Positions 25,901-38,300 of a stretch of 64,000 nt of DNA are shown here, piece by piece. This stretch comes from Diprion similis (lineage: Eukaryota > Arthropoda > Insecta > Hymenoptera > Diprionidae), in assembly GCF_021155765.1 (NCBI RefSeq), contig NC_060105.1:2542001-2606000 (forward strand). The letters are read 5' to 3'. The position numbers and the translations under genes are program-made. Within the stretch, counting starts at the first letter, position 1. Each line of letters starts with the position of its first letter. Below the pieces are notes generated by a model. The model was given only the letters and a program-made list of their open reading frames with translations. It was not told the DNA's origin and ran no database searches.

Positions 25901-28591
25901 TCTTGCATACTTTCAAACAGTATACAATCACTATAACGATAATACAATAATATACAAGAATGCATCCAGCTAAAATTGAATTAGTAAAACCTATTGGAAT
26001 AAATCAAAGAGATTAAGAAATTACTGTGAAGATTAATTCAAGTTGTGTTCCTGAAAGTAACGTTAGATCGATGGGTAAAGTAAAAATGATTATATTATTA
26101 ACATTTACGCGTTCATTGTTTTCTTTTTCCTGTAATCTGCCCATTAAATTGTTCATTAGTAGTAAAGATGTGCTGCTGTATGCTATCTGTACAACCTGGT
26201 TCTTAGCATTAAAGATGTAATCATCATTAGTGGTTCATTCGGATGCCGTGCAAATCACGGCAGTCTAGTTACCGCACGAAATAATGACAAAGGTGACCAA
26301 TGAATATTCATTAGACACAGAATAAAGGGACATTTACAATTCTAGAAATTCGGTTCAAAGCATTCAAGTAAAGTTTCGTTACGCCAATCATACTGAGAAG
26401 CGCGACAATTGAATAGTAGTCGCCTTGTCAATACAAAACTTTTATCCCGATATTTTGTAGTTACAAATTTTGACTGTTGATAGGAAATTATTATATCTTA
26501 GACTTCTCTATTTCTATATTAACGGTGTGCACTCAAATATCCAAGTCTAATACGAAACTCATTGGTAAACTCATCGCCTAAGGACTACCAAGGATAGCCA
26601 GTCAAGTGCGTTGATTTGAAGCCTACTTTGATCCAATTAGAAGCTATGTGAGATTTTTTTCTGTAAAGTATTTCTGCGCTTGATCTGTGATAGGTCTTTG
26701 CCTGCCTGTCTTTAGCAGTCTGAGGCAATGGTAAACGCAACTTGTGCATTCGGCCACCCGACTGATACCGCAACTGTAACCTGTTGCTATAGTAGGTACT
26801 GGGTAAGGTTAAATACTACACGAAAAAGGTGCCAGGAATGCCCCTTAGGTATTAAATACTGCTACGCAATCGACGGAAAAGAGAAAACAGCTCAAGTGAT
26901 GCCATTGAAAATAATTGCATAATTCTAGAAGTTTGAGGCATAAATTTGCTTGCCGTTAAGTATCCTAGAGGAGTGTAGCAGTATTCAATTAAAATGAAAT
27001 AGTAAGATAAATTGATTAGAGCAAACCAATATTATCATAATTCATCTTGGGTGAAGATCAGAGCTCGAGGTTCCAAGCCCCCAGCTCTCGGTTGGCCATC
27101 AGGGGTCCGACTAATTTATGTAGAGCCATTTTAAAAACCTTTTAACAACCATGAGTTAGCGGCTGCTCAGTGTCGGCAGTCGATACTGTAGGTATTGTAA
27201 TGGTCATTTTTTTGGTACGTAAGATTCGTTCAAACCTTTCTTCGGGGTTTGGCGGTATTCCAAGGTCGCCTGTACGGAGTTTCCTGCTGATTTCCTCAAT
27301 CTGCAGCTGAACTGTAAACCAACGGGTTAGAGGGGGCGGAAACCCCAACAGTTAGACAATGCCAATTTGTCAAAAGGGTATACATTGCTAATATGTAGCA
27401 ATATATGTAGAGAATCAAAACCTTGAGTGGACTTGGTTAATAGCATGAGTTATAATTCGATAAGATTAAGTCTATCAAAAATTAACACCAAGTTCAATCC
27501 TAACTCATCGCACATTGTTCACGTTATTCCATTACAACGGCTTTCTCTCAAAAGTAGGTTTACCCACGGGATTGCGATTATATGCAATCTAGGTCAACGG
27601 TATTCGTTGTTTAACATATAGCTCCGAGAAAATCGGATATTAAAAAAATGATAAAGCGATTCTCTTCAAAGTTTTGATCGTCCCAAACATTGAACGATGT
27701 ATATATGTTTGTTTTCCTAAGAAATTGTTTTTTTTTTTCTTTTTTCAATCAAGTAATTAGTAATAAAACTGCTTACCTTCGCCACTAAATAACTTTTATC
27801 TCATACGGTTTAACAATTTTTCCAAATTTTTTTTCCCAAAAATAAATTTATCATACTTACATTGTAACGGTCGTCTAATTTGAAGCAAAAAAAAAAATAA
27901 ATAAATAATAAATGAGATATAAACAAATAAATGAACAAGTGCTATTGCGTGCTCCAAAATTTTTCCTCCGCATAAATAATACAGTACCACCTAAATTTAT
28001 TCCTAGAAGTTATAAGCTTAGCGGAGTGACGACGCATAAAACATGGCAAGAAAACACAACTTACAGAGGTAAGCCTGCTCCTGTTCCGGGGTAAGATTGG
28101 TCGGCAGAACCGTCGGCATCCCTGGAATGAATGTCTTGTCGTGTTCGCTACCTCCCCATCTGGTCTTCCTTCGCTTACGCCGTTCCTCTCTGGATTCCTT
28201 GTCTGATTTCCCATCGCCTGAGTTTAAGACAAAAAAAAAAAAGGGGGGGAATATAAGTGTTAGTGAGTAGATCATTTGGGTAATGGAAAATACGTGCAGT
28301 CAGTTAAATATAACTCATCGGTAAATCGAAATGTAACCTGTGTGCGAACTAATTAGATGCTAATTCAGATCGAACGAGGCTCTGGAATTGATCTAAGTAC
28401 TCACTTTCCGCTTCCCGCTTTCTGCTCTGGGACGAACTGCTGGAACTTAACGAAGTTCCGTTGGCGATAGCCGCAGATACAGCAGCAGCTGCAGCGGCTG
28501 CTGCGGCGGCCGCGTTTGCCGCAGCGGCATTTTGCGCATTTTGTAAATAACTCGGATTTAACAGAGACGTGAAATTCCGAGACTGATTCAT
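23000..28591 (-). CDS. SF1: Splicing factor 1 / branch-point binding protein, 9 coding exons
   Basis: Product: nuclear KH-QUA2 protein that recognises the intron branch-point sequence and, with the large U2AF subunit, starts spliceosome assembly. Coding exons: 23000-23555, 23651-23919, 23998-24156, 24246-24412, 24512-24618, 24766-24918, 27236-27311, 28065-28217, 28405-28591. Frame is kept throughout, giving 608 aa. Visible in order: an Ala-rich leader (about 19-45); a U2AF-ligand motif KRRKTRW with W83; the helix-hairpin segment with the SPSP motif at S140-P143; a KH domain (about 197-280) with the GPRG loop at 218-221; QUA2 (about 282-316); two CCHC zinc knuckles (C322-C325-H330-C335 and C347-C350-H355-C360); and a Pro/Gly/Met/Gln-rich tail (about 425-608). 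Human SF1 has one knuckle, yeast BBP two. The third intron from the start is long (24919-27235). The start ATG precedes [13 protein letters not shown]. Confidence 0.96.
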
Positions 28592-29033
28592 CTCACTGGC
28601 TGGCTCCCTACACGGGCAGGCGCTTAATTATTGCACCTATTATTCAACTCTGGCAACGCGTTGCTGACGATTTTACACCGTAACGGAGGTAGTAACTGAA
28701 AAAAATTCGATACACTTCAAAGATGGCGATTCCATCTACGATTACGAACGCTTCCACGCATGCGCAGCCTGCAGCGTTGCCAAATCTATCGAATATGCGC
28801 GCAGCGTTCACAGGCTGCGTTTACTGCCGCGGTGAAAAAGGCGCGTTTTTTCAAATTCAATTATACATACCCGACGCAGATCTATCAAAATTATAACGAT
28901 GTTTTGTACAATCCGGAAAACCGTGAGCGGATTGCCGTTGGTCGGGTGACAAGTTCGAAATTGTATGAGGTGAAAATTTTATACTATACAAGATTGAAAG
29001 TGGAATAGCAGAAACGGTATCGAAGAACATATC
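28592..29033. promoter_or_regulatory. SF1 upstream region
   Basis: About 440 bp separates the SF1 start from the stop of the small basic-protein gene, which is also on the minus strand. It includes GC-richer sequence with GCATGCGCAG at 28757-28766. No TATA box is obvious. The 82-aa plus-strand frame (28760-29008) has no recognisable features and is not called. Confidence 0.35.
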
Positions 29034-29468
29034 TTATCTGTAGAAAAATTTATTGAACAATAGTGTGCTAATAACAACTTCGATTCCTAGGAGGACATGA
29101 TTCATTACAGACATACGCAAAAGCGGATGAGATAAACGGCACAGCTTGTCTTTCCAGCAATAAGAATTTAGCGTTGGAACATCCTTAGCGACGTCCAATT
29201 TCAATTGCGATAAATGATCAATTGCAGGTCTTCTTCGATGTGGACGAACGCATTTACCCGACGATTGTGTAATTGCCCGTGCAGGTTTTTCTGGTTTGTT
29301 GAGACTATTCCATTTCCAGCCAGTCATCTTGGCCAATTTTTTCATCGAGCAATTCGGCATCCGTCTATACATCTTCCATAAAAATGACGAGTTGGATTTC
29401 GCTGATTTTGCAGGGTTGCGGACTATTTGCTTTGCCTTGACACCTTTACCGCGAGCGACGCGACTCAT
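29034..29468 (-). CDS. Small basic protein, HMG-box-like segment, intronless
   Basis: A 144-aa single-exon frame. The ATG sits in a good context (TTTGAAATG). Residues 1-80 are Lys/Arg-rich. A segment around 29-62 (FLWKMYRRMPNCSMKKLAKMT then GWKWNSLNKPEKPA) has the spacing of an HMG-box, namely a hydrophobic first helix, a P-x-S-x-x-x-L-A turn, and a conserved W followed by L and EKP. Insect sperm nuclear basic proteins carry a divergent HMG box of this type, so a chromatin or sperm-nuclear role is possible. After about residue 65 the similarity fades and the hydrophobic C-terminus looks arbitrary, so the true protein could be shorter, frameshifted or a decayed gene. Identity is uncertain. Confidence 0.45.
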   Translation of the reverse strand: MSRVARGKGVKAKQIVRNPAKSAKSNSSFLWKMYRRMPNCSMKKLAKMTGWKWNSLNKPEKPARAITQSSGKCVRPHRRRPAIDHLSQLKLDVAKDVPTLNSYCWKDKLCRLSHPLLRMSVMNHVLLGIEVVISTLLFNKFFYR

Positions 29469-29590
29469 TTCAAATTTTTTTAATAAGCCTCACATTATTT
29501 TTTGCTAAATTCAGTCAAAATGTCATGTATTACGGTTGGTGATCATGTGTCACATCTCTGTCAAACACTTGTTTTATAAAACAACGAAAG

Positions 29591-29650
29591 ATTACAGCGA
29601 AAATTAGGCAACTCTGTTGATTAATTAACTTACGCTGTGAGGCAACACGT
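29591..29650. repeat. Left direct repeat flanking the rootletin exon copy
   Basis: 60 bp starting ATTACAGCGAAAATTAGGCA and ending AGGCAACACGT. It recurs in the same orientation at 30285-30340 with a 4-bp indel and a few substitutions. Immediately inward it continues into a hairpin, GTGAGGCAAC paired with GTTGCCTCAC (about 29637-29666). Confidence 0.75.
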
Positions 29651-29695
29651 CGCATCGTTGCCTCACGATCGGCGGCATGCAGCTAGCGCAGAAAA

Positions 29696-30279
29696 ACCGC
29701 GAGAACCACCGCGGAAAACACCCGTAGAAAATCAAGTGGATTCAGCGGAGATTCCGCGGAGGACTCGTAAAATCTCAGCGCGAAGTCCGTGCGTTCGCAC
29801 GGGTCCAGCAGAGTCTCAGGGACTCTTTTTTAAAAAAAAACCTGATATACGATTCAAACATAAATCCCTCCCGCCTTCAATTTCAGTGTTGTCTTTGTCC
29901 CATGCTTGAATATTTCCTTCTTTTTCCTGTAGTATCATTTGCAGACGTTGCAAGTCGCCCTCCAGTGACATGCGTTGTAGCTCTAGCTTCGTCGAGCGGG
30001 ATTCGTTTCTTCCCAATTCGTCTTGGAGGCCACGTTTTTCATTTTCCAATTTCGCAAGTGCTTGTCGCATTTTTTCAAGTTTTTCCTAACGCAGATGACG
30101 GTTGTTAAGTGCCAGTAACGATCGAGATAATAGATTGAAGTTAATCTGGGGCTTTTCTCACCTCGTACTGACTTTTCTTCAGACTCGTTACTGATGGTTA
30201 ATTCAAGGTTGATCATTTTTCCCCACATTTGTTCGATTTCATCGGTTCTTTGGTTTGAGGCTTCGGACTAGAACACAAC
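29696..30279 (-). pseudogene. Partial duplicate of two rootletin exons, disabled
   Basis: This matches 34184-34788 inside rootletin over intron, exon, intron and exon. The first copied exon encodes exactly the same residues as the parent (MRQALAKLENEK through EKEGNIQ). Three features disable it. The splice donor CAG|GTACGG of the parent has become CAAGCATGG. The second exon has lost 2 nt, reading GACTTTTCTTCAGAC where the parent has GACTCTTCCCTTCAGAC. The block also lies about 2 kb beyond the rootletin stop codon. The acceptor sites AG are still present. High identity implies a recent event. Direct repeats of 56-60 bp flank it. Confidence 0.85.
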
Positions 30280-30284
30280 TAAAA

Positions 30285-30340
30285 ATTACAGCGAAAATTA
30301 GGCAACTCTATTGATTGACTTACTCTGTGAGGCAATACGT
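30285..30340. repeat. Right direct repeat flanking the rootletin exon copy
   Basis: 56 bp matching 29591-29650, from ATTACAGCGAAAATTAGGCA to AGGCAATACGT. The start abuts the end of rootletin-derived sequence. Confidence 0.75.
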
Positions 30341-32377
30341 TGATTAACTCTTGACTCTTCACCAAACAGATAATAATATTCACAACTATATACAGTTATC
30401 AAGCCATTTTTAAGATTATATCCCATTCATCGACAAGAAGACGTGTTAATGTATCATGGAGATATACCGAATTTTGGGTTGTGAGTTAAATTTTTATTAT
30501 CTACTCATGCAATGTTCAATATGAAGTGAGAATTATAAATGTCATTCGGATCTCATTAAAATGACTGAAACTTAAATTACATTCATATACGTTAAGTCAA
30601 ATTATTATTCACTGTTGTAAATTGTATGGAATTGATATATTATTATACTATATATTTTATGTATAGTACATGATTCGGTATGTGATGCTTTGGTATATAA
30701 AGTTGTACAAGGACATGAAACACGTGGACTTATTTAAAACAAAGGTGTGAATTTTTTCATGTGCCGATACAGTCGAATGGTATAGTTTTAAGTCTGAGTA
30801 GATGATATGGCTGGACTGGATGTCAATATTCTCAATATTAAAGAACTGACACAATCCATTCTCTGCCATCTACATCTTTTGGCTACAATATACTCATAAT
30901 AAGTTATAATCTCGATCTATCGGTAATCTATGCCAATTATATAACCAGTGAATCTAATTCAAGCAAACTAATAACGGTTAAATTGAAAATTTGTAAAAGC
31001 CTATGGACATTATTTGTTTATGCTCTCCTCAGATGATAAAGTTTGGTCTCGGGACGAGACTAAACATAGCATTTCCTTACTGTTTGCACATTCTGCGTTG
31101 CAAGAGCCTCTTCCACTGTATCGATCATGAACGAGACAATATTATAATATACTTTAAAAATAACTTTGAATATTGTCATAAGATAGCCTGTTCATTATTC
31201 CATAATATATATGTGTCATGTATAGATTCATTCAGTTCAGAGAGCAGAGAGCAGAGATAGATAGAGAGACTCTTTGAACTTATTATTTGAAAACTGTGTT
31301 TGCTAACTTAGGAATGCTTGTTCGCAATTTCTTAACTATAATATATATATATATATAATGTAGATCATATGTAAATAATATGAACGATATATATACCGCT
31401 AGATAATTAGTCGGGAAAATAATACCGAAGGCATAACAAAACGAGTCGTAAAATAAATGCGAACAATAAATAATTGGAGTTCGTCAGTTATACTGATATC
31501 AATAAATAATATAAATAATTATATATTATATATATATAAAGAAGATATTTGTAACGTTGTAGAATTTGAAATATACTCAACAATATTCCTTAATTTTTCT
31601 TGCAATCAACTCAAAATAAGACATTCAAATATTAGTGCTATACTTTTCGTCCAGTTGGATCAAAGTGTATCAGATTCATGTGAAAGGAATCAATTAATTC
31701 TAAACACGAACAATGAGGTCGATGAAATATGCTGGTCTCTTTTGTACGACATGATGCGTAATTTTTGTGACAATTTTACGATTGAACTCCACAGAGTCAA
31801 TACTCTAAAAGTGAAAAAAAGGATAAAATATTCGACAAAAAATAAAAAAAAAAATAAAAAATAAAAAATCGGACAAAAAAAAAAAGTTTGATTCTGCAAA
31901 TTTATGATATAATATATGTATATAACGTATGCATGACGAAATTTCAGGCGTGATTTACGAACAATAGAAAACATCGACTGACGCACAGTTACACAACGAA
32001 ACACAAATCAATCAATGTAGTTATATAATTTATAGCAATAATAACGAAACTTGAATGATCATCTACGTAATAATATATCTACATCCGTCCCTTCCGGTTC
32101 AGATCGACTAACTTTCTTCGGTCTTTGGCAATGCCTACCGAGCATCGAGAGAGAACAACTTCTAAATGTATCCTCAACTATCATAGAATGCCTCATAGCA
32201 GTTCCCAAAACGAAGAATACACGTACCGCTATACAATATGATTAAATATTGTGCAATGCCCTCTCGATCAACGCATTTCGGCAAAGCCACCGAATTTTCT
32301 TTACACACTGATTGAACAAATATTATCATTTTTTCTTCCTTCTGCTTGAATTCATCCTCTAGTAATTAGTTTCAGGT
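30341..32377. other. AT-rich spacer between the exon copy and the rootletin stop
   Basis: No supportable gene. It has several AT microsatellite stretches (for example 31331-31350) and A-rich runs near 31845-31885. The 135-aa plus-strand frame at 31457-31864 is AT-rich, ends in poly-Lys from an A run, and is not called. Rootletin 3' UTR may occupy the right end. Confidence 0.5.
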
Positions 32378-35300
32378 TTATTTCAGCCGCGTCGGCGTCG
32401 GAGATCTTCTGTCGTACGAAGATGGCGGAGGCAAAGCCAAGGATGGCGGCAAACTCGCGGTGCTAGAAAGGGTAGAGTCCAATTTCCTGGCTTCGTGTTC
32501 CAGCAGCACTGCGTCTAAGGATGGATCCTGCGACACCGTCCTCAAGGAATCCCCCAGAGCCTGTCGAAGCTGTTGCATTTCTCGCCCTGCGCGAGAGCTT
32601 CGCAGCACGTAAAGCTGACGGCGTTTGATTTCCTGATTTAGTTGTTCTCTCAGCAGTTGAATCTAGACACGTCCAACGCAGGGGGATGAGAGAAAAATTT
32701 CTACTCTGGAATAATCCGAATTCCATGATACCATAAATACCTGGTTTTCAAGTCGCAGCACTTGTTGACGATGGCTCTGCTCTCTGGCCTCCAGTAGTTT
32801 TTCTGCCTGCAATTGTGCTGCTCGTAATCTTTCCATCTCTCCGCTTCTATCCCTGCTCAGATCTGACGTCGAATGAGAATGAGAGTGCGAATGTGACGTT
32901 CTCAAGCGAATAAGTTCCGCTTCCTTTTCTGCCAGATTCGTCTCCAATCTGCGAATCCTCAATCTCATATCTCTATTCTCTTGTTCCAGATTTTCCACGC
33001 TTATATTAGAACCCATCAATTCCATCTGGGCCTTTTCGGGTCGTTCGTAACTCTTGCTACGGATGTTGCTCGCTCGAGATGACGAAAGCTGTCGTTCCAT
33101 GTTGCGCTTGTCTGCTTCAAGAGCTTTTACCTGTGAAATAGCAACGTTGGATAGAAATGTATCCGTTTCTAACTAGTTCAAAATTCATATTCCATCAGAT
33201 CTCTATAACGAACGAATTGATTCAATTCTGAGAAGAAAAAGTGACTCACTTTATCGTTCAAAGCATCGACCTTTCCTTTAAGTTCACTTCTTTCTCGCTG
33301 CGCATTATGGAGTTGCCGTACGAGTTCTTCGTCTTTGTTCGATGAGTTTTCTGGAGGCCAGCTGGCCAATCTTAGTTGAGATTCGAGGCCGGATCGTTGT
33401 ACTTCGTTATTGGCCAATTCGTTCTGAAGTCTAGTTGTCTGGTCGGCTAAAGTTTGATTTGTGCGTCTGAGCTCAGCCATCGCTTGCTGCGTGGAGTCCA
33501 GCCTCTCTGACAATATGCGGCGCTCGTTCTCGCTGTTCGATAGTTGTTTCTGCAGCTGGTTTTAGTTAAGAGGAATGTAATCAGTACACATATGATAAAA
33601 TCTTCCATCTAAAATCATCTAAAAGCAATATACTTATGCAGCTGTATCTCAACCTGTTTCAGTTTTTCGTTCTGGCTTTGAGACGACGCGTTACTTTCCA
33701 TGAGACTTCGTTGCAGAGCGTTAATCTCATTCCTCAATTCACTCTCCCCGGATGATGCTCGCTCCAAAGCCAAATTCAATTGTTCGATCGTTGTTTTCAA
33801 CGAGGCACATCTTTCTTCAAGGCTAGCCATCGTTCGGTTTTGCGTTTCAACTCTGTCTTGCAATTTCTGGAAAAAATTTCAATCGGAACTTGTACGACAA
33901 GAACGAAGAAAGAAATCCGCGATGCATGTCAACAACTACCAAACAAGTTCCAGTGTCCCTCAAATTGGCATTCGAAATTCGCGCCGTTTCGCATCGCGAC
34001 GCGTGTTTTACGATTAGTAGCATCGACGCTATGCGGCGCAGATGCAAAGGCGAGTCATCAACCATCGTGGCTCTCCCACAGTGAAAGTAAGCCAACGAAC
34101 CGAATATCACCAGGCCAATCCGAGTCTTCGGTACATTGGGAGTCCCAGAGACTCAGCAGAACCCCTGCCAATGCCAGGAGCACGCGCAGAGGAATCGCGA
34201 TATCACCGCGGAAACACCCGCCGAATCTCCGCTCGAAAACCGAGCGGAGTTCAGCGGGAGATTCCGCGGAGGACTCGTGAAATCTCAGCGCGAGGTCCGC
34301 GCGTTCGCGCGGGTCCAGCAGAGTCTCAGGGACTCTTTTTAAAAAAAACCTGATATACGATTCAAACATAAATCCCTCCCGCCTTCAATTTCAGTGCTGT
34401 CTTTGTCCCGTACCTGAATATTTCCTTCTTTTTCCTGTAGTATCATTTGCAGACGTTGCAAGTCGCCCTCCAGTGACATGCGTTGTAGCTCTAGCTTCGT
34501 CGAGCGGGATTCGTTTCTTCCCAATTCGTCTTGGAGGCCACGTTTTTCATTTTCCAATTTCGCAAGTGCTTGTCGCATTTTTTCAAGTTTTTCCTAACGC
34601 AGATGACGGTTGTTAAGTGCCAGTAACGATTGAGATAATAGTTTGAAGTTGATCTGGGGCTTTTCTCACCTCGTACTGACTCTTCCCTTCAGACTCGCTA
34701 CTGATGGTTAATTCAAGGGTGGTCATTTTTTCCCGCATTTGTTCGTTCTCCTCGGTTCTTTGCTTCAAGGCTTCCGACTGGAATACAGACAAATCACAAG
34801 CTGACCTTTAGACGTATCTGCAAACAGAATAAACTGCGTACCTGCGCTTGGAAGGCGGCCTGTCTCTGGGACAATTTTGCCTCAATTGTACTTTTTTCAT
34901 CCTGTAAGGATCGCAGGCTGCTCAGTAAATTATTTAGCTTCGAATCGCCCTTCGACTGGTTCTCCTGCGCCTCTGTCAGCTGCTTCCTGATACTGCTGAT
35001 TTCAATTCTGCAATCGTCCTGGAATCATCAAGAAAATTGGCACACGTCAGGTGTAAATTATGAGAAAATGTTGAACGAATAGACGATTGTAATCGGGCCC
35101 TACTCGCTCTCGTTCAATTTGAGCCACTTGCTGCATGAGTGATCGAACCCCCTTTCTCACAGCCTCCGGATCAACATCAAGTATGACGTCTCGTCCACCG
35201 TCTCCGTGATCGGCGTGGCTTGCTGCAACATGTACCCGGTATTGAAGGTGAAGAATCTTACTCAAGGGGATGTTTTATGAAGGGGACGTACCACGCGCGG

Positions 35301-38300
35301 GGCTCCATCTTCGCGAGGGGCTCATTAATTTGAAAGGCATATTGACACTGCCATCGAGTTGAATACCAGCAATACGACGAAGAGTCGATCCGACGCTGCT
35401 CAACTTTTGCTCAACTTCTTTCTTGGCAGTCTCCAATTGGGATAATTGAGCATCCAGAGCTCGGACCCTTCCCTCAGAGCCGCCAAGCCGTGCCTGGAAA
35501 TCAGAATCCAAGGGTTTTCCTCGACATGACATCGGAATAATGGAAGACATACCTTGAGTTCCTGGAGTTGTTGCGAAGCATCAGCCAAGCAGACTTCCAA
35601 GTTGTGCTTCTGATCCTCCAGTTTTCGTTCACGGCATCGACTGTCTTCCAGTCGGACCAGGAGCTCTTGTTCTCTAGCACGCCATCTTTCATCTTCTTCG
35701 TCTCCTCGGGAACGAAGTCTTCCAAGTTCTTGGCGAGTCACCTCCAAGCTGTTGTCCAGGTCGATTACCTGTGCGGCAAATACGAAGCACCAAAAGTGAC
35801 TTACGAAATGCTTCACTATCGGTCGTAGAAGCGAAGAAGAAATTGAGCTTGACCTGTTTCTTCAGTTGATGTAGTTGCAGTTGGAGACGTTCCCTCTCTT
35901 CGGTCTCGTTAGCTAATCTCGCCTGCAATTCTCTCTCTTCGTTTTGTCCCTGAGCATTTGCAGCCTGGGATTTTTGCAGCTCGTCCTGAGTAGCTCGGAG
36001 TTGCTGTTGCAGCTGCATAGCGTCTCGTTCCATGTCTCTAAGCTGAGACTGGAGTCGTGATCTTTCGTTGTCGATTGTAGTCTTAAGGTCTTCCAAGCCT
36101 GCAAAACCACAGTTATCAGTCAAGTTTTGTGAAAATGGATTCCAAAAATTTTACAAAGTTTGAAATTCACCTGCAATCTTTTGATAAGCTTCCTCCAGAG
36201 CTCGACCCTGCTCTCGTTTTTCACCCTCCGTGCGTTTCACGTATTCCCGCAGTTCCTTATTACTACTGTTGTACTTTTCCTTCTCATAGTTCGTGTCTGT
36301 CAATTGTCTGCGAACGTCGACTAGCTCTTTTCGCAACATTTCGATTGAATTTTCGGCTGCAACGTAATTTAGACTTGTGAGTAGTTGCTTCAAGAGTATT
36401 TGGCGACAGTGTCGATGAGAAAAATAAGCGAAACGTACCTTCTTTCAGTTTTCTACTTGTCTCCTGCAGTTGATTTTGTAAGCCATCGACCTTGTCTTCG
36501 GCCATGTGCAACTGTACCTGGAGTTCTTCGGTCTCTCGTTGAGAGCTTTCCTTCTCCTTCCATAGTTCCTCGATTTTCAGATCAAGCCGCATTTTTTCCT
36601 CCTCCGCTTTAAGTTTGGTTTCGTCGTATCGAGTTCGCAGTCGAGCTACCTCGTCACGAAGCTGATTGATATTATTGCGATCTTGATCCGCACGAGTACC
36701 TGCCTCTCTGCGTAAGCGATCCAAGTTTCCTCTCTCCTCCTCAAGTTCTCGGTACACGCCTTCAAGTTTTTCCATCAGCGCTTGCTGATCGTGATGAGCT
36801 GGATCACATAAATACAAAGTAGAATCATACAAAAGAAAGCTACTAACGAGATAAATCCATAACGTGACAAACTTCAGTTTGTTTCGTAAAAGTTTCACGC
36901 GCTTATGTGTGATGAAATTTTTGGTTATTCGTGTTCAGAGAAATGATATAATGTGTCTATTCTGCGAAAGACTGGACAAATGGTCGGAGAAATTCTCACT
37001 GAGAGCGACGTGAACATTCTATAAAAATTGCAGAATATATTTGGCAAGTTGTAAAAGGTGATGGACAGTGATGGTGAGCGCCAATCAACGAAGGAAAAAT
37101 CTTTCAGGATTCGGCATCCTCGATCGAGAAGACGACTGACAAAATTAAAAACTGACACCGGTAATAAGTCGAGGAGCCATCTTCGCTTCGCAAAACCAAT
37201 TTCCGCTTATTACCCAGAAGAGCAGCGCTTCAATTACGCACTCGACAAGTTAATTCACAGTCCTTATCATAACCAACACACTACCTGTTGCCCAGTAACG
37301 GTTGGATACCTGCCTTGCGAGAGAAGCAATTACCTCGCGTACTCGAGTCCACGGCTCAAGAATCCTCGCCACAAAAAACCGAATCTAATTCCTGAAACTG
37401 CAGGGCTGAAAGCCATTCAAGACGAGATGCAGGATATGCGAGAAAAGCTATCAGCCGTTGTTGAGACTCTGACAAAGGTCGCAGATGCTCTTGTCAACGG
37501 TAAAGAAGACGAATCAAATGAGGACGATAAAAAGCTCAATGCCAATCGGTTGGAGGATAAAAGTGTTCAGTTTGACGGACGTCGACCAAAGTTGCAGGAT
37601 CGTGGTCAAAGCGGCTTCTGTTGCTTTGGGATGGGGTCAGTGAAGAGTGTGGACAGTGACTCCGATTACTACAGGCCGAAACAGCGTGACGATTCCGGAG
37701 GAAAATTGTCTAAGACCGATGAACTTGAGCGTCCCAGATCTTCGAATGATGATGAAAATCAAGGTCCTCGCGAGACTTTGAGTTCAGAAAGCAGTAAATC
37801 GCGAAGTTGTGAGACGGTGGCAGTGTGTTATTTTTTACAAAAGTTATTGTACCGTGTCAGGCTTCTTTTTCTCTGATATTTTTAAGCAGTAAATGCCAAT
37901 AGATATTTTTATTAAGTCACTAATTCTCGGTTTTATTACTTCGACTCACCTATCAGCAGAGATTGTTGCTTGTCATTTTCTGCTCTCAGAAGGACCTCTT
38001 CGTGCTGCTGGCACAGATTTTCAATGTGTTGTTGAAGATCTTCGATTCTCTGCTGAAGCTGTGCTATTTCGTCATCCTTTTCACCGCCCAGCTGCGAGAC
38101 TGACTGTTGCAGACGCTTTTCCAAGGAGGTTCTTATTTGTTCCTGAAATGGAAATATCGATGTCAGTCACATGAGAATTACCTATAAAAGTCTGCATTGC
38201 CTGAGAGTCACCTTTTCTTCGTTCAGTTTCTTAACGTTGTCGTCATTCTGTTTCTTCATGTTTGCAATAATCTGCTGGAACTCCGCCTCCTGGTTTCCGC

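Noticed and set aside
29816..30070. An 84-aa frame identical in part to rootletin, as a separate gene
   Set aside because: It is a copied exon with a lost donor and a frameshifted neighbour, so it is called a pseudogene.
31457..31864. 135-aa plus-strand frame
   Set aside because: AT-rich, ends in poly-Lys from an A run, no domain.
33780..34280. Plus-strand frame of 166 aa over a rootletin exon and intron
   Set aside because: Antisense to a real exon and to the foldback element.
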